Shown: positions 25,969 through 35,346 of the stretch, in pieces
How positions within the stretch are numbered: position 1 is the stretch's first letter
Layout: each line of letters starts with the position of its first letter
Assembly: GCF_001657485.1 (NCBI RefSeq)
Contig: NZ_LXFU01000035.1
Span: 62,001 to 126,000, forward strand
Reading direction: 5' to 3'
DNA from: Rhizobium sp. WYCCWR10014
GTDB taxonomy: Bacteria; Pseudomonadota; Alphaproteobacteria; Rhizobiales; Rhizobiaceae
Length of the DNA stretch: 64,000 bases
Made by a program: the position numbers and the translations under genes
Notes under the pieces: model-generated
Databases searched by the model: none
Seen by the model: only the letters and a program-made list of their open reading frames with translations
Told to the model about the DNA's origin: nothing

Positions 25969-27341
25969 GAAATTTCCGGCGAGCTTCGATCCAAAGCCAG
26001 ATCCTCATATTGGCGACCTTCCTTGTCGTGCTCGTTTCCGTGGTGGCGACCGCCATGGAGCCCTATATCTACGGCCGTCATGATCGCGGGTTTCAAAACG
26101 GTCTGTTTGCTGCCAGAGCGGCGATGGTCGCGGAGCAATTTGCCCAGGCAAGTTCAGCGCAAGACGAAGTCGCCGTTCTCAAGAGAGCAGCGGTACTCGG
26201 CGTTGGGGTCGAAAAATTGTCGCTGGAGCAGCCGCTTGCCGGCAAGCAGCAGATGGTATCTCCCGGCGAATTGGTGGCGCGTATCAACACAATGCTCGCC
26301 GACAATATTTTTGCAGCATTTCATCGCTTCGTCATCGGTCAATCGCACCCAGATGTGCTGACTGTCAGAATTGACGACAAGCGCGCCCTCGTCTTTCAAC
26401 TGCCGGTTTTTCCCAGCGACGTCTGGTTTGTTCCGGCTGCTGCGAGCGGGTTTTTGAAAATCGTCATCCCATTGGTGCTGCTCGCATATTTCAGCAGCTG
26501 GCTTATCACCGAACCTCTGAGGCACTTTGCCGCCGCTGCAAAGCGAGCGAGCCTGGAGAGCAGTTGGGAAAAGCCCTTCGAACCGGACGGCGCAGCCGAG
26601 ATTCGAAGTCTGGCGGAATCGCTGAACGTCATGAGCGATCGAATCCAGAGCATGGCGGAGGATCGAACAAGAATGTTGAGTGGCGTGGGTCATGACCTCA
26701 GGACGCCTCTGACGAGATTGCGGATGCGTGCCGAGCGTTCCGGCGAGCCCGAGCTTCGCGGCCTGATGCTGGCCGATATCGCCACCTTGAGTTTCATGAT
26801 CGACGAGTGCCTGGCCTATTTCAAAGATGCGTCCACTGCGGAAACTGATCGAAAGGTCGATATCTCAAGCCTGCTGCAGACGATTGCGACAGACTTCTCC
26901 GACATGGGCATCGATGTGAGCTTCACCGGTCCGCGGCGGCTGGCGTTTGTCTGCAAACCTCAGGCCCTTACTCGGGCAATTACCAATCTGATCGACAATG
27001 CGTCTCGTTATGCAAAACAAGTCGAAATCGATCTGCAAGATGGAGACGATGGCGGGATCAAAATATCGGTGGGCGACAACGGCCCGGGTTTGACTGACGA
27101 GGCCAAGGCGAAAGTTCTGGAGCCGTTCTTCAAAGTGGATAAATCCCGCCAGATCGGTGCCCAGGGCGGTTCCGGGCTTGGGCTCGGCCTTCCGATCGCC
27201 AAAGGGATCGTCACCAAAGCGCACAATGGACAATTGACGTTGTTGGACAGGAAGCCAACCGGCCTGGTCGTCATGATCGATCTTCCTGCCCCTCAGGGGA
27301 TCCAGCCCGGAGGCTCGCCGTCGATCCCTTCATCACCATGA
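25965..27341 (+). CDS. Sensor histidine kinase, EnvZ/RstB-like
   Basis: TM1 lies at about residues 12-32 and TM2 at about 163-182, enclosing a ~130-residue periplasmic sensor with no domain I can name. A HAMP-like linker follows. The HisKA box is MLSGVGHDLRTPLTRLRMR with H243. The ATPase boxes are NLIDNASRYA (N box), VGDNGPGL (G1), and SGLGLGLPIAKGI (G2). The start is TTG 25965, inside the upstream stop codon, a coupled start. The stimulus is unknown. A DUF3313 lipoprotein gene follows after about 130-170 bases. Confidence 0.92.
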   Translation: MRNFRRASIQSQILILATFLVVLVSVVATAMEPYIYGRHDRGFQNGLFAARAAMVAEQFAQASSAQDEVAVLKRAAVLGVGVEKLSLEQPLAGKQQMVSPGELVARINTMLADNIFAAFHRFVIGQSHPDVLTVRIDDKRALVFQLPVFPSDVWFVPAAASGFLKIVIPLVLLAYFSSWLITEPLRHFAAAAKRASLESSWEKPFEPDGAAEIRSLAESLNVMSDRIQSMAEDRTRMLSGVGHDLRTPLTRLRMRAERSGEPELRGLMLADIATLSFMIDECLAYFKDASTAETDRKVDISSLLQTIATDFSDMGIDVSFTGPRRLAFVCKPQALTRAITNLIDNASRYAKQVEIDLQDGDDGGIKISVGDNGPGLTDEAKAKVLEPFFKVDKSRQIGAQGGSGLGLGLPIAKGIVTKAHNGQLTLLDRKPTGLVVMIDLPAPQGIQPGGSPSIPSSP

Positions 27342-27511
27342 CTTCCGGCCGGCCGGTGGCGTTGCCCCGGTTTACATCGGCTGTTTTCGTAGCAAAGACG
27401 GCTCGCGAACATTTCCGCATATCATAGCAAACACAGCAACATTCGAATTCCATAAAACCGGTGCCAGCAGATCCCATGCCATTCGGCATTTCCAAAGCTG
27501 GAGCCAAGCCC

Positions 27512-28171
27512 TTGATAAAAAATCTTAAAATCGGCGCCGCCCTGATGCTCGCCTGTTCGAGCGTTGCCGCATGCACGACCCCTGACCCCACGGTTTATTC
27601 CGGACTTGCTTCGGCATCGCAGCTCCAGCCGAACACTGAGGATAAGACTGGCCGCGTGCCGTATCGCTATCAAACGAAGGTCAACTGGAGCCAATACAAC
27701 CGGATCATTGTCGATCCCGTTACCGTCTATAACGGTCCTGACAGTCAGTTCGGCAAGCTTCCGGAAAAAGACAGGATCTTCCTGGCCAATTACATGCAGA
27801 CTCAATTCACCGAAAAATTGAAGACGCGCTTTGCGGTCGTCAGCGCAGTCGCTCCGGCAACTCTCAGATTGCATCTGACGCTGACGGGCGCCAAGGTGAC
27901 GACTGCGGTACTCGGAACGGTCACGCGCATCGACGTCGCAGGCGGATTGTACAACACCGTCCAGGCCGCTCGCGGCCGAGAAGGTTCGATGACCGGTTCG
28001 GTGAATTATGCGGTGGAGATCTATGATGCTTCGAGCAATCGTCTCCTGTCTTCCTATGTCACCAAGCAGTATCCCAATGCGATGAATATCGGCGCAAGCT
28101 TCACGGCGATGGATGCCTCCATGGTGGGCGTCCGCAAGGGTGCCGATGCTCTCCTTGCCGAGTTGAAATAG
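27512..28171 (+). CDS. DUF3313-type lipoprotein
   Basis: The N-terminus has a lipoprotein signal: Lys residues, a hydrophobic stretch, then SVAAC with the lipidated Cys near residue 21. The mature part (YSGLASASQL, NRIIVDPVTVYNG, LTGAKVTTAVLGTV, VNYAVEIYDASSNRLLSS) matches DUF3313 envelope lipoproteins of unknown function. I choose TTG 27512 because GGAG lies eight bases before it and it yields a compact signal peptide. ATG 27476 or GTG 27461 would add 12 or 17 residues. It may be part of the regulon of the two-component system just upstream. Confidence 0.78.
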   Translation: MIKNLKIGAALMLACSSVAACTTPDPTVYSGLASASQLQPNTEDKTGRVPYRYQTKVNWSQYNRIIVDPVTVYNGPDSQFGKLPEKDRIFLANYMQTQFTEKLKTRFAVVSAVAPATLRLHLTLTGAKVTTAVLGTVTRIDVAGGLYNTVQAARGREGSMTGSVNYAVEIYDASSNRLLSSYVTKQYPNAMNIGASFTAMDASMVGVRKGADALLAELK

Positions 28172-28253
28172 GCCGCGGGGCTTAAGGGGGCTGTGGCGAC
28201 AACAGACGGCGAGGGCCGCAAGCGCAAGGCGCAGCGGCCCCCCCCGCGACCGC

Positions 28254-28427
28254 TCACAGGATCGCCTGTCCGGCCATCAGCGCAAGGACAAGGAAGATCA
28301 GGAAGATCACCAGCGCGATACCGAAGAGAACGCGTGCGATTGTCGCGGTCGCTGCGGAGACGCCGGAGAAACCGAAGAAGCCGGCGATGATCGAAATCAC
28401 GAAAAATATCAGAGCCCATTTCAGCAT
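28254..28427 (-). CDS. DUF1328 small hydrophobic membrane protein (YtjA-like)
   Basis: This 57-residue protein has two hydrophobic helices ([21 protein letters not shown] and [21 protein letters not shown]), which is the whole DUF1328 domain. Its function is unknown; members are often stress-induced. The start is ATG 28427 with AAGGA about seven bases upstream; a longer frame to 28466 adds a non-hydrophobic leader and is rejected. It converges with the DUF3313 gene. Confidence 0.88.
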   Translation of the reverse strand: MLKWALIFFVISIIAGFFGFSGVSAATATIARVLFGIALVIFLIFLVLALMAGQAIL

Positions 28428-28577
28428 GACATCATCCTTTGCGTTTGCTTGGGAAAGACGCAGCAACCGGGAAAATGTTCCAGATCGTGGGAATGGAATG
28501 GCGCTGATCTTCGGCTTTATCCTCTCGGTGCTGCTGATGGGCGTTGCGTCGAATTTCGTACCTTGCCTTCCCCCTGA

Positions 28578-30005
28578 TCAGCCGTGATTGATCATCACGT
28601 GGCGTACGGCGGTGTAATCCTCCAGCGCATAGACCGACATGTCCTTGCCGTAGCCCGACTGTTTGAGGCCGCCATGCGGCATCTCGTTGACCAGCATGAA
28701 ATGTGTGTTGATCCAGGTGCAGCCATATTGCAGGCGCGCGGCGGTCTTCATGCCGCGGCCGATATCCTTGGTCCAGACGGAGGAGGCCAGGCCGTAATCG
28801 CTGTCGTTCGCCCAGGCGACGGCATCGTCGGCATCGGAGAAGCGAGTGACCGATACGACTGGGCCGAAGACCTCGCGGCGGACGATCTCGTCGTCCTGCA
28901 GGGCGCCGGCAATGACAGTCGGCGTGAAGAAGAAGCCCTTGTCGCCGGAAACCTTGCCGCCGGCGGTGATCTCCATGTGTTTGTGTTCGGAAGCGCGGGC
29001 GACGAAGCTTTCGACGCGGTCGCGCTGGCGCTTGGAGATCAGCGGGCCGATCTCGTTTTCGGTGTCGTCGGCCTGGTTGAAGCGAATGCTCGAGACGGCC
29101 GAGGAAAGATCGGCGACGAAATTGTCGTAGACCCTGGCATCGGCATAGATGCGGCAGGCAGCGGTGCAGTCCTGACCGGCATTGTAATAGCCGAAGGTGC
29201 GGATGCCTGCGACGACCGCATCAATATCGGCGTCATCGAAGACAATGACCGGGGCCTTGCCGCCGAGTTCCAGGTGGGTGCGCTTGACTGTCTTGGCAGC
29301 GGCCTGCAGCACCTTCTTGCCGGTTGCGACATCGCCGGTGATCGAGATCATGCCGATCTTGGCATGATTGATCAGGGCGTTGCCGACACTTTCGCCACGG
29401 CCGAGGATGACGTTGACGACGCCTTCGGGAAGGATTTCGGAGAGCAGCTTGGCCATCTTCAACGCCGTCAGCGGCGTCTGCTCCGAAGGCTTGAAGACCA
29501 CGGTATTGCCGCCGGCAATGGCCGGCGCCAGCTTCCAGGCCATCATCATCAGCGGATAGTTCCACGGCGCGATCGAGCCGACAATGCCGATCGGATCGCG
29601 GCGGATCATCGAAGTGTGGCCGGGCAGATACTCGCCGGCCGCTGGTGTGTGCAGGTTGCGCACGGCGCCGGCAAAGAAGCGATAACAATCGACGATCGCC
29701 GGGATCTCGTCGTTCAGCACGGCATTGATCGGCTTGCCGCAATTCAAAGCTTCCAGCGTGGCGAAGCCGACGGCGTCCTTTTCGATCGCGTCGGCGATCT
29801 TCAGCAGGTAACCGGAGCGCTCGCCAGGCGTCGTCTGCGACCAGCTTGTGAAGGCTTTTTCGGCGGCATCGACGGCGGCATCGACCTGGGAGAGCGACGC
29901 TTCGGCAAGGTCGATCACCGTCTCGCCCGTCTTCGGGTTCAAGATGTGCTCTTCCGTCTCCGTGCCTTTTTCGAAGCGGGAACCGATCAGCATTTGGATA
30001 TCCAT
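28578..30005 (-). CDS. patD: Gamma-aminobutyraldehyde dehydrogenase
   Basis: It oxidises 4-aminobutanal from putrescine to GABA with NAD. The ALDH fold is complete: [20 protein letters not shown], the cofactor region [12 protein letters not shown], general base Glu in HLELGGKAP, and nucleophile Cys in [11 protein letters not shown]. The length of 475 residues equals that of PatD/YdcW-type enzymes. The ATG follows GGGAGAA. It is the last gene of a polyamine ABC operon in the same order as E. coli ydcSTUVW, which is strong contextual support for the substrate. Confidence 0.88.
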   Translation of the reverse strand: MDIQMLIGSRFEKGTETEEHILNPKTGETVIDLAEASLSQVDAAVDAAEKAFTSWSQTTPGERSGYLLKIADAIEKDAVGFATLEALNCGKPINAVLNDEIPAIVDCYRFFAGAVRNLHTPAAGEYLPGHTSMIRRDPIGIVGSIAPWNYPLMMMAWKLAPAIAGGNTVVFKPSEQTPLTALKMAKLLSEILPEGVVNVILGRGESVGNALINHAKIGMISITGDVATGKKVLQAAAKTVKRTHLELGGKAPVIVFDDADIDAVVAGIRTFGYYNAGQDCTAACRIYADARVYDNFVADLSSAVSSIRFNQADDTENEIGPLISKRQRDRVESFVARASEHKHMEITAGGKVSGDKGFFFTPTVIAGALQDDEIVRREVFGPVVSVTRFSDADDAVAWANDSDYGLASSVWTKDIGRGMKTAARLQYGCTWINTHFMLVNEMPHGGLKQSGYGKDMSVYALEDYTAVRHVMINHG

Positions 30006-30017
30006 GATGTTCTCCCT

Positions 30018-30830
30018 TTATTTGCCGGCGCCGGCGATCTGGTCGCCATCGCGGGTGAGGTAATAGGCTGCCAGGATTGGCAGGAAGGTGACGAGCACCA
30101 CGACCATGGCGACCACATTGGTGACGGGGCGCTGGCGCGGGCGGATGAGTTCTTCGAGCATCCAGATCGGCAAGGTCGATTGCTGGCCGCCGGTGAAGGT
30201 GGTGACGATGACCTCGTCGAAGGACAGCGCGAAGGCAAGCATGCCGCCGGCAAGAAGAGCGGTGCCGATATTCGGCAGAATGACATGGCGGAAGGTCTGA
30301 AAGCCGTCGGCGCCGAGATCCATCGAGGCCTCGATCAGCGAGCCGGAGGTGCGGCGGAAGCGGGCGACCGCGTTGTTGTAGACGACGACCACGCAGAAGG
30401 TGGCGTGGCCGAGCACGATGGTCCAGACCGAAAACGGGATGTCGAACAGGCTGAAGGCGGAGCGGAGCGCAATGCCGGTGATGATGCCGGGAAGGGCGAT
30501 CGGCAGGATGACCAGCAGCGAGATCGCCTCGCGTCCGAAGAACTTCGTCTGGCTGACGGCCGCAGCACAGAGCGTGCCGAGGACCAGCGCGATCGCCGTG
30601 GCGATGACGGCGACCTGTACGGAAAGGCTGAGCGCCGACCAGACGTCCGGCCGGTTCCAGGCGACGGCAAACCACTGCAGCGTCAGCCCGGGCGGCGGCC
30701 ACTGATAGCTCTTCTCTTCGGTCGTGAAGGCATAGACGAAGATCAGCAGGATCGGCAGGTGCAGAAAGAGCAATCCGACGGCTGCGGCGATCTTCAAGGT
30801 CAGTGGCGATGTCCTGTGGTCAGAGCGCAT
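30018..30830 (-). CDS. ydcV: Polyamine-type ABC transporter permease (PotC/YdcV-like)
   Basis: This 270-residue inner-membrane permease has six hydrophobic segments and the EAA loop [23 protein letters not shown]. The start is ATG 30830 ([12 protein letters not shown]), overlapping the end of the previous permease gene by 11 bases. A longer frame to 30941 lies inside that gene and is rejected. It pairs with the upstream permease. The operon ends with the aldehyde dehydrogenase 12 bases further on. Confidence 0.9.
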   Translation of the reverse strand: MRSDHRTSPLTLKIAAAVGLLFLHLPILLIFVYAFTTEEKSYQWPPPGLTLQWFAVAWNRPDVWSALSLSVQVAVIATAIALVLGTLCAAAVSQTKFFGREAISLLVILPIALPGIITGIALRSAFSLFDIPFSVWTIVLGHATFCVVVVYNNAVARFRRTSGSLIEASMDLGADGFQTFRHVILPNIGTALLAGGMLAFALSFDEVIVTTFTGGQQSTLPIWMLEELIRPRQRPVTNVVAMVVVLVTFLPILAAYYLTRDGDQIAGAGK

Positions 30831-31782
30831 CGAAAGCCCCCATTTTCCTGGCGAGCGACAGATAAAGCGCCATGATGACGATCGGCACGACGGAGAAGGC
30901 GGCGGCGAGCGGCACGTTGCCGGCCGTTCCCTGCTGGGCATAGACCGCCTGGCCGATGAAGAGCCTGGACGAGCCGATGATCTGCGGGATGATGTAATCG
31001 CCCAATGTCAGCGAGAAGGTGAAGATCGAACCGGCGACGATGCCGGGGAGCGCTAAGGGCAGGAGCACGGTGCGGAAGGTCTGGCGCGGCGTGGCGCCGA
31101 GATCCGCCGAGGCCTCGATCAGGTTGCCGGGTACCCGCTCGAGGGCCGCCTGCGTCGGCAGGATCATATAGGGGAGCCAGATATAGACGAAGACGATGAA
31201 GGTGCCGAGGTAGCTGACCGACAGTGAGTTTCCGCCGATGACGGGCAGGTTCAGGATGGCATCGAGCAGCCAGGAGAGATGGAGCTTCTCGAAGATCCAG
31301 GTGAGGATGCCCTCCTTGGCGAGGATTAGTTTCCAGGCGTAGATCTTGACGAGATAGCTCGACCAGAGCGGCAGCATGACGCCGAGATAGAAGAGCGCCT
31401 TCCATTTGCCTTGCGCATAACGCGCCGCATAGTAGGCGATCGGGAAGCCGATCAGGGCGGCAGCGATGGTGACCAGCGCCGACATCACCAAGGTGCGGAT
31501 GATGATGTCGAAATTCGCCGGATTCAGCAGCTGCGCATAGGTCGAGAGGGTGAATTCGGTATTCACCAGCCCGGAGAAATCGTCGATCGAGAAGAAGCTC
31601 TGCAGAAGCAGGGCGATCAGCGAGCCGATATAGATGATGCCGAGCCAGAGCAGCGGCGGCGTCAGCATCAGGAAGAGCAGCAGCTTCGGGTGCCGCCAGA
31701 AGGCATCCGACAGTTGGCCGAAGAAACCGCCACGCCCCGGAAGGATCGAAGTCTTGCCGCCTGTGATGGTGAGCGCCGTCAT
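30820..31782 (-). CDS. ydcU: Polyamine-type ABC transporter permease (PotB/YdcU-like)
   Basis: This 320-residue permease has an extended cytoplasmic N-terminus, a first TM near [19 protein letters not shown], and the EAA loop [25 protein letters not shown]. The family's large periplasmic loop after TM1 ([23 protein letters not shown]) is present. It overlaps the ATPase gene by four bases and the next permease gene by 11, so the genes are tightly coupled. Confidence 0.9.
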   Translation of the reverse strand: MTALTITGGKTSILPGRGGFFGQLSDAFWRHPKLLLFLMLTPPLLWLGIIYIGSLIALLLQSFFSIDDFSGLVNTEFTLSTYAQLLNPANFDIIIRTLVMSALVTIAAALIGFPIAYYAARYAQGKWKALFYLGVMLPLWSSYLVKIYAWKLILAKEGILTWIFEKLHLSWLLDAILNLPVIGGNSLSVSYLGTFIVFVYIWLPYMILPTQAALERVPGNLIEASADLGATPRQTFRTVLLPLALPGIVAGSIFTFSLTLGDYIIPQIIGSSRLFIGQAVYAQQGTAGNVPLAAAFSVVPIVIMALYLSLARKMGAFDAL

Positions 31783-32765
31783 GCCGCATCATCCATGTAG
31801 TGGATATCGGCCGGCTGCCAGGCGAGGCGGATACCGGCGCCGAGATCCGGCACTGGCGCGCCGGCCGGCAGCATGACATGCAGCCGGCTGCCCTTGAGGT
31901 CGACGCTGAGACGCGTCGCCGCGCCGAGGAAGCTTGCATTTTCGACTTTCGCCTCGACGCCGTCGCTTGCCAGCCGGATCGCCTCGGGGCGGAGGCTCGC
32001 CCAGCGTTTCTCACCGCCGAGCAAGGCCATGAGATCAGGCGCTATAACGTTCGAGGAGCCGACGAAATCGGCGACGAAACGGGTCTTCGGGCAGCGGTAG
32101 ATATCCTGTGGTGTGCCCTGCTGAACGATGTTGCCATCGTTGAAAACGGCGACGCGGTCGGCCATGGACAGCGCCTCGCCCTGATCGTGGGTGACGAAGA
32201 CGAAGGTGATGCCGAGCGCGCGCTGCAGGCTCTTCAATTCTTCCTGCATCTGCTCGCGCAGCTTCAGGTCGAGCGCGCCGAGCGGCTCGTCGAGCAGCAG
32301 CACCCTGGGCTTGTTGACGAGCGCGCGGGCGAGCGCCACGCGCTGCCGCTGGCCGCCGGACAGCTGGCCGGGGCGGCGGGCGCCGTAGCCGGGCAGCTTG
32401 ACGAGCTCGAGGGCATCGCCTGCCGCCTTCATCCGCTCCGCCTTGCCGACGCCCTTGACCATCAGCCCATAGGCAACATTGTCGAGGATATTGAGATGCG
32501 GAAAGAGTGCGTAGTCCTGAAACACGGTGTTGACGTTGCGGCGATAGGGCGGAATGCCGTCGGCCGTCTCGCCGAAGATCTGGATATGGCCCGCGGTCGG
32601 CTGTTCGAAGCCGGCGATCAATCGTAGGCACGTCGTCTTGCCGGAGCCGGATGGCCCGAGCATAGCAAAGAATTCGCCAGGCGCGATCTCGAGATCGACG
32701 CCGTCGACGGCGCGAACCTGGCCGAAATGGCGCGATACCTGCTGGAAACGGACGGCGGGTGTCAT
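31779..32765 (-). CDS. ydcT: Polyamine-type ABC transporter ATP-binding protein (PotA/YdcT-like)
   Basis: This 328-residue ATPase has Walker A GPSGSGKTT, the Q-loop FQDYALFPHLN, signature [15 protein letters not shown], Walker B VLLLDEPLGALD, H-switch VTHDQGEALSMADR and a C-terminal TOBE-like domain with LRPEAIRL. It starts 216 bases after the binding-protein gene, across a repeat-rich spacer. It overlaps the next permease gene by four bases. Confidence 0.93.
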   Translation of the reverse strand: MTPAVRFQQVSRHFGQVRAVDGVDLEIAPGEFFAMLGPSGSGKTTCLRLIAGFEQPTAGHIQIFGETADGIPPYRRNVNTVFQDYALFPHLNILDNVAYGLMVKGVGKAERMKAAGDALELVKLPGYGARRPGQLSGGQRQRVALARALVNKPRVLLLDEPLGALDLKLREQMQEELKSLQRALGITFVFVTHDQGEALSMADRVAVFNDGNIVQQGTPQDIYRCPKTRFVADFVGSSNVIAPDLMALLGGEKRWASLRPEAIRLASDGVEAKVENASFLGAATRLSVDLKGSRLHVMLPAGAPVPDLGAGIRLAWQPADIHYMDDAA

Positions 32766-32831
32766 TTTGGGGGCTCCGGCTTCTTTGCTTTTGAGAGAGG
32801 CTGAGGTCTTGTTTTATAAGACCCCGCCCCA

Positions 32832-32949
32832 AACCCCTCCCCACGAGGGGGAGGGGCTTAACCTGCCGCACCCTTTCGCAAATACCTTGGCGTTTCGGCA
32901 GGATCTCGGCGGTGCCACTCCGAGCCCCTCCCCCTTGTGGGGAGGGGTT
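32832..32949. repeat. Inverted 27-bp repeats in the ydcS-ydcT spacer
   Basis: The arms at 32832-32858 and 32923-32949 are inverted copies differing at one position. Each arm is itself a hairpin of CCCCTCC and GGAGGGG type. They enclose 64 bases. The unit resembles palindromic C-rich intergenic elements of rhizobia. It separates the binding-protein gene from the ATPase and permease genes and could form a strong RNA structure. Confidence 0.75.
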
Positions 32950-32981
32950 GGGGAGGGGATTTTATCGACACGGATCGCGGT

Positions 32982-34142
32982 TTATCGCCCGCCGATCACG
33001 CCGATATAATCAGACACCCAGCGATGATAGGGCACGCATTCGCTCTGCGTCGTGCATTTGGCGACCGGGGTCTTCCAGAACTTGATCTTGTCGAAGTGAT
33101 CGAAGCCGTTGGTGGCGCAGCCGCTATCGCCCATCAGTTCGTTGCCCTTGCAGGCGGCGGGAACCGAGGGCACGGCGCCGAACCAGGCGGCGGCGTCACC
33201 CTGGACCTTGGCTTTCAGCGAATGTTCCATCCACATATAGGCGCAGTTCGGATGTTCGCTGTCGGCGTGCAGCATGGTGGTGTCGGCCCAGCCGGTGACG
33301 CCTTCATCCGGAAAGGTGGAGGCGATCTTCTGCTTGTCGGCCTGCAGCAGGTTCACCTGGAAAGGCCAGGAGCCGGAGGCGACGACGCCTTCGTTCTTGA
33401 AGTCGTCGATCTGGATCATCGCATCGTGCCAGTAGCGGGAGACGAGCTTGCGCTGGCCGCGCAACAGGTCGAGGGCGGCCTTGTATTGGTCCTCGTTCAG
33501 TTCGTAGGGATCCTTGATGCCGAGATCCGGCTTGTGGGCCATCAGATACATGGCGGCATCGGCGATGTAGATCGCGCCGTCATAGGCCTGGACGCGGCCC
33601 TTGTTCGACTTGCCGTCGGGCAGTGTCTGCTCCTCGAAGACGACGTTCCAGCTGGTCGGCGCCTTGTCCTTGAACGCATCGGTATTATACATCAGCACGT
33701 TCGGCCCCCAGAGATAGGGTACGCCGTAATGCACGCCACCGACCGTGTACCACGGGCCGTTCTGCAGGCGCTCGTCGACGGTCTTGAAGCTCGGGATCAG
33801 ATCGGTGTTGATCGGCTGGACACGCTTGCCGGCGATAAGGCGGAGCGAGGCGTCGCCCGATGCCGTGACGAGATCGAAGCCGCCCTCGTTCATCAGCGAC
33901 ACCATTTCATCGGAGGTGGCGGCGGTCTTGACGGAGACCTTGCAGCCGGTCTCCTTTTCGAAATCGGTGACCCAGTCGTAGTTCTTGTCGGTTTCGCCGC
34001 GTTCGATATAGCCGGCCCAGGCGACGATGCTGACCGCACCTTCGCCCTTGCCCAAGGCCTTTAGCGGTTCGGCGGCGATTCCCTGCGTCGCGAAGCTCAG
34101 GCAGGCGAGCGCTGCCGTGCAGGATTTCAACAGATTCGTCAT
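32982..34142 (-). CDS. ydcS: Polyamine-type ABC transporter substrate-binding protein (YdcS/PotF-like)
   Basis: This periplasmic receptor, probably for putrescine or a related amine, has a Sec signal of about 24 residues (MTNLLKSCTAALACLSFATQGIAA). The mature part begins with the EGAVSIVAWAGYIERG motif typical of spermidine/putrescine-binding proteins. It contains GVPYLWGPNVLMYNTDAF. ATG 34142 and 34145 are adjacent, with GGGAGA before them; the longer frame from 34226 is rejected. The length of 386 residues matches YdcS. The mature protein has several Cys residues near its C-terminus. Confidence 0.9.
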   Translation of the reverse strand: MTNLLKSCTAALACLSFATQGIAAEPLKALGKGEGAVSIVAWAGYIERGETDKNYDWVTDFEKETGCKVSVKTAATSDEMVSLMNEGGFDLVTASGDASLRLIAGKRVQPINTDLIPSFKTVDERLQNGPWYTVGGVHYGVPYLWGPNVLMYNTDAFKDKAPTSWNVVFEEQTLPDGKSNKGRVQAYDGAIYIADAAMYLMAHKPDLGIKDPYELNEDQYKAALDLLRGQRKLVSRYWHDAMIQIDDFKNEGVVASGSWPFQVNLLQADKQKIASTFPDEGVTGWADTTMLHADSEHPNCAYMWMEHSLKAKVQGDAAAWFGAVPSVPAACKGNELMGDSGCATNGFDHFDKIKFWKTPVAKCTTQSECVPYHRWVSDYIGVIGGR

Positions 34143-34258
34143 CATCCGTCTCCCGGTTTGCCACTTCTGTGGCGGTTTGTTCCCGGATGAAAAGGTGACG
34201 CGAAAAAGCCGCTTTCGCAAATTCATTTATCAGAAAGACGGTATCGGAAATTCCGATA

Positions 34259-35167
34259 TCAGCGGATGCGGCCGGATCTTAAACTCTCGGCGATACCGAC
34301 GAAGTCGCGGGCCGCCTGCGGCAGGCTGGAGCCCTTGCGCCAGACCATGCCGACCTGGACGACCGGCAGCGAACCGGAGACGTCGCGGCTCTCGATGCGG
34401 TCGCCTTCCAGCGACCATGGTCGGTAGACAAGATCCGGAAGCAGGGCCACACCGGCGCCTGTTGCAACCAGGCTGCGCACCGCCTCCACCGAGCGGGTGC
34501 GGAAGGCGACATGCGGGCGGGCGCCGAGTGCTGAGAGCAGCTTGCCGGTATTCTCCTCGATTTCGTCGACCGTCAGCATGATCAGCGGTTCGCGGGCGAT
34601 GTCGGCGACCGAGATGATGTCGGCCGACACCAGCGGATGGCCCATCGGCAGCCATAGTCGATAGGGCGAGGTTTCGAGGATCTCCGCCTGCAGCGCCATG
34701 CGGTCGCGCAGGTTGGATATCACCATCACGGCGACATCCAATTCGCCGCCGACCAGGAGATGTTCGAGGTAACCGCCATTGTCCTCGATGGCGCTGACCT
34801 CGATGCCCGGACAGGCGCGCCGGTATCGCGCCAGGAGATCAGAGAGCACATAGCCAGCGACAAGCGAGGTGACGCCGATGTTCAGCGTGCCGGAGAGGGC
34901 GCTTTGCTGGCCGGAAAAGCTGGTCCGCGCATCGGAGACGGAGGCCAGGATCTTCGTCGCATGACGCAGGAACTGATGGCCGTTGTGGGTGATTGTCAGG
35001 CCGCGCGGATGGCGCTCGAAGAGCTCGACGCCGAGGTCGGTTTCGAGCTCCTTCAGCGCTTCCGTCACCGAGGATTGCGAGATCGAAAGGTTCTGTGCGG
35101 CTCGCGTCACCGAACCCTGTTCGGCGACGGCGACAAAATATTGAACCTGGCGAAGCGTGAAGGCCAT
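34259..35167 (-). CDS. LysR-family transcriptional regulator
   Basis: The N-terminal HTH occupies residues about 1-62 (LRQVQYFVAVAEQGSVTRAAQNLSISQSSVTEALKELE). It is followed by a periplasmic-binding-like effector domain (residues about 90-295). The length of 302 residues is normal. It lies 114-117 bases upstream of the ydcS-like gene in the same direction, so it may be the local activator of the putrescine operon. LysR genes are more often divergent from their targets, so this remains open. Confidence 0.9.
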   Translation of the reverse strand: MAFTLRQVQYFVAVAEQGSVTRAAQNLSISQSSVTEALKELETDLGVELFERHPRGLTITHNGHQFLRHATKILASVSDARTSFSGQQSALSGTLNIGVTSLVAGYVLSDLLARYRRACPGIEVSAIEDNGGYLEHLLVGGELDVAVMVISNLRDRMALQAEILETSPYRLWLPMGHPLVSADIISVADIAREPLIMLTVDEIEENTGKLLSALGARPHVAFRTRSVEAVRSLVATGAGVALLPDLVYRPWSLEGDRIESRDVSGSLPVVQVGMVWRKGSSLPQAARDFVGIAESLRSGRIR

Positions 35168-35346
35168 GGGGTTTTAGAGCATGGCGGAACGGGCCGTGGC
35201 AAGCGGTCGGAAAAAGCGGACCTTTTTTGGTATTTTCCTAAAATGGAGCGGGCTTCGCATGCCCACTTAAACTTTCGGAAACGTCATTTCCTTAGCTTTC
35301 TCAACACTTGTCCTGCGTTGGAGTTTCAGATGGCGGAGCAGTTGGC

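Noticed and set aside
24000..28200. Considered as a horizontally acquired island because several unknown proteins cluster here
   Set aside because: There is no integrase, tRNA or flanking direct repeat, and I could not measure a base-composition shift by eye.
28498..28587. A 29-codon hydrophobic mini-frame (starts MALIFGF) upstream of the DUF1328 gene
   Set aside because: It resembles a membrane peptide, but it is very short and has only a poor ribosome binding site, so I could not separate it from chance.
28584..30875. A 763-codon open frame on the + strand opposite the aldehyde dehydrogenase and permease genes
   Set aside because: It is the mirror frame of well-recognised minus-strand genes in GC-rich DNA and has low-complexity, non-domain composition.
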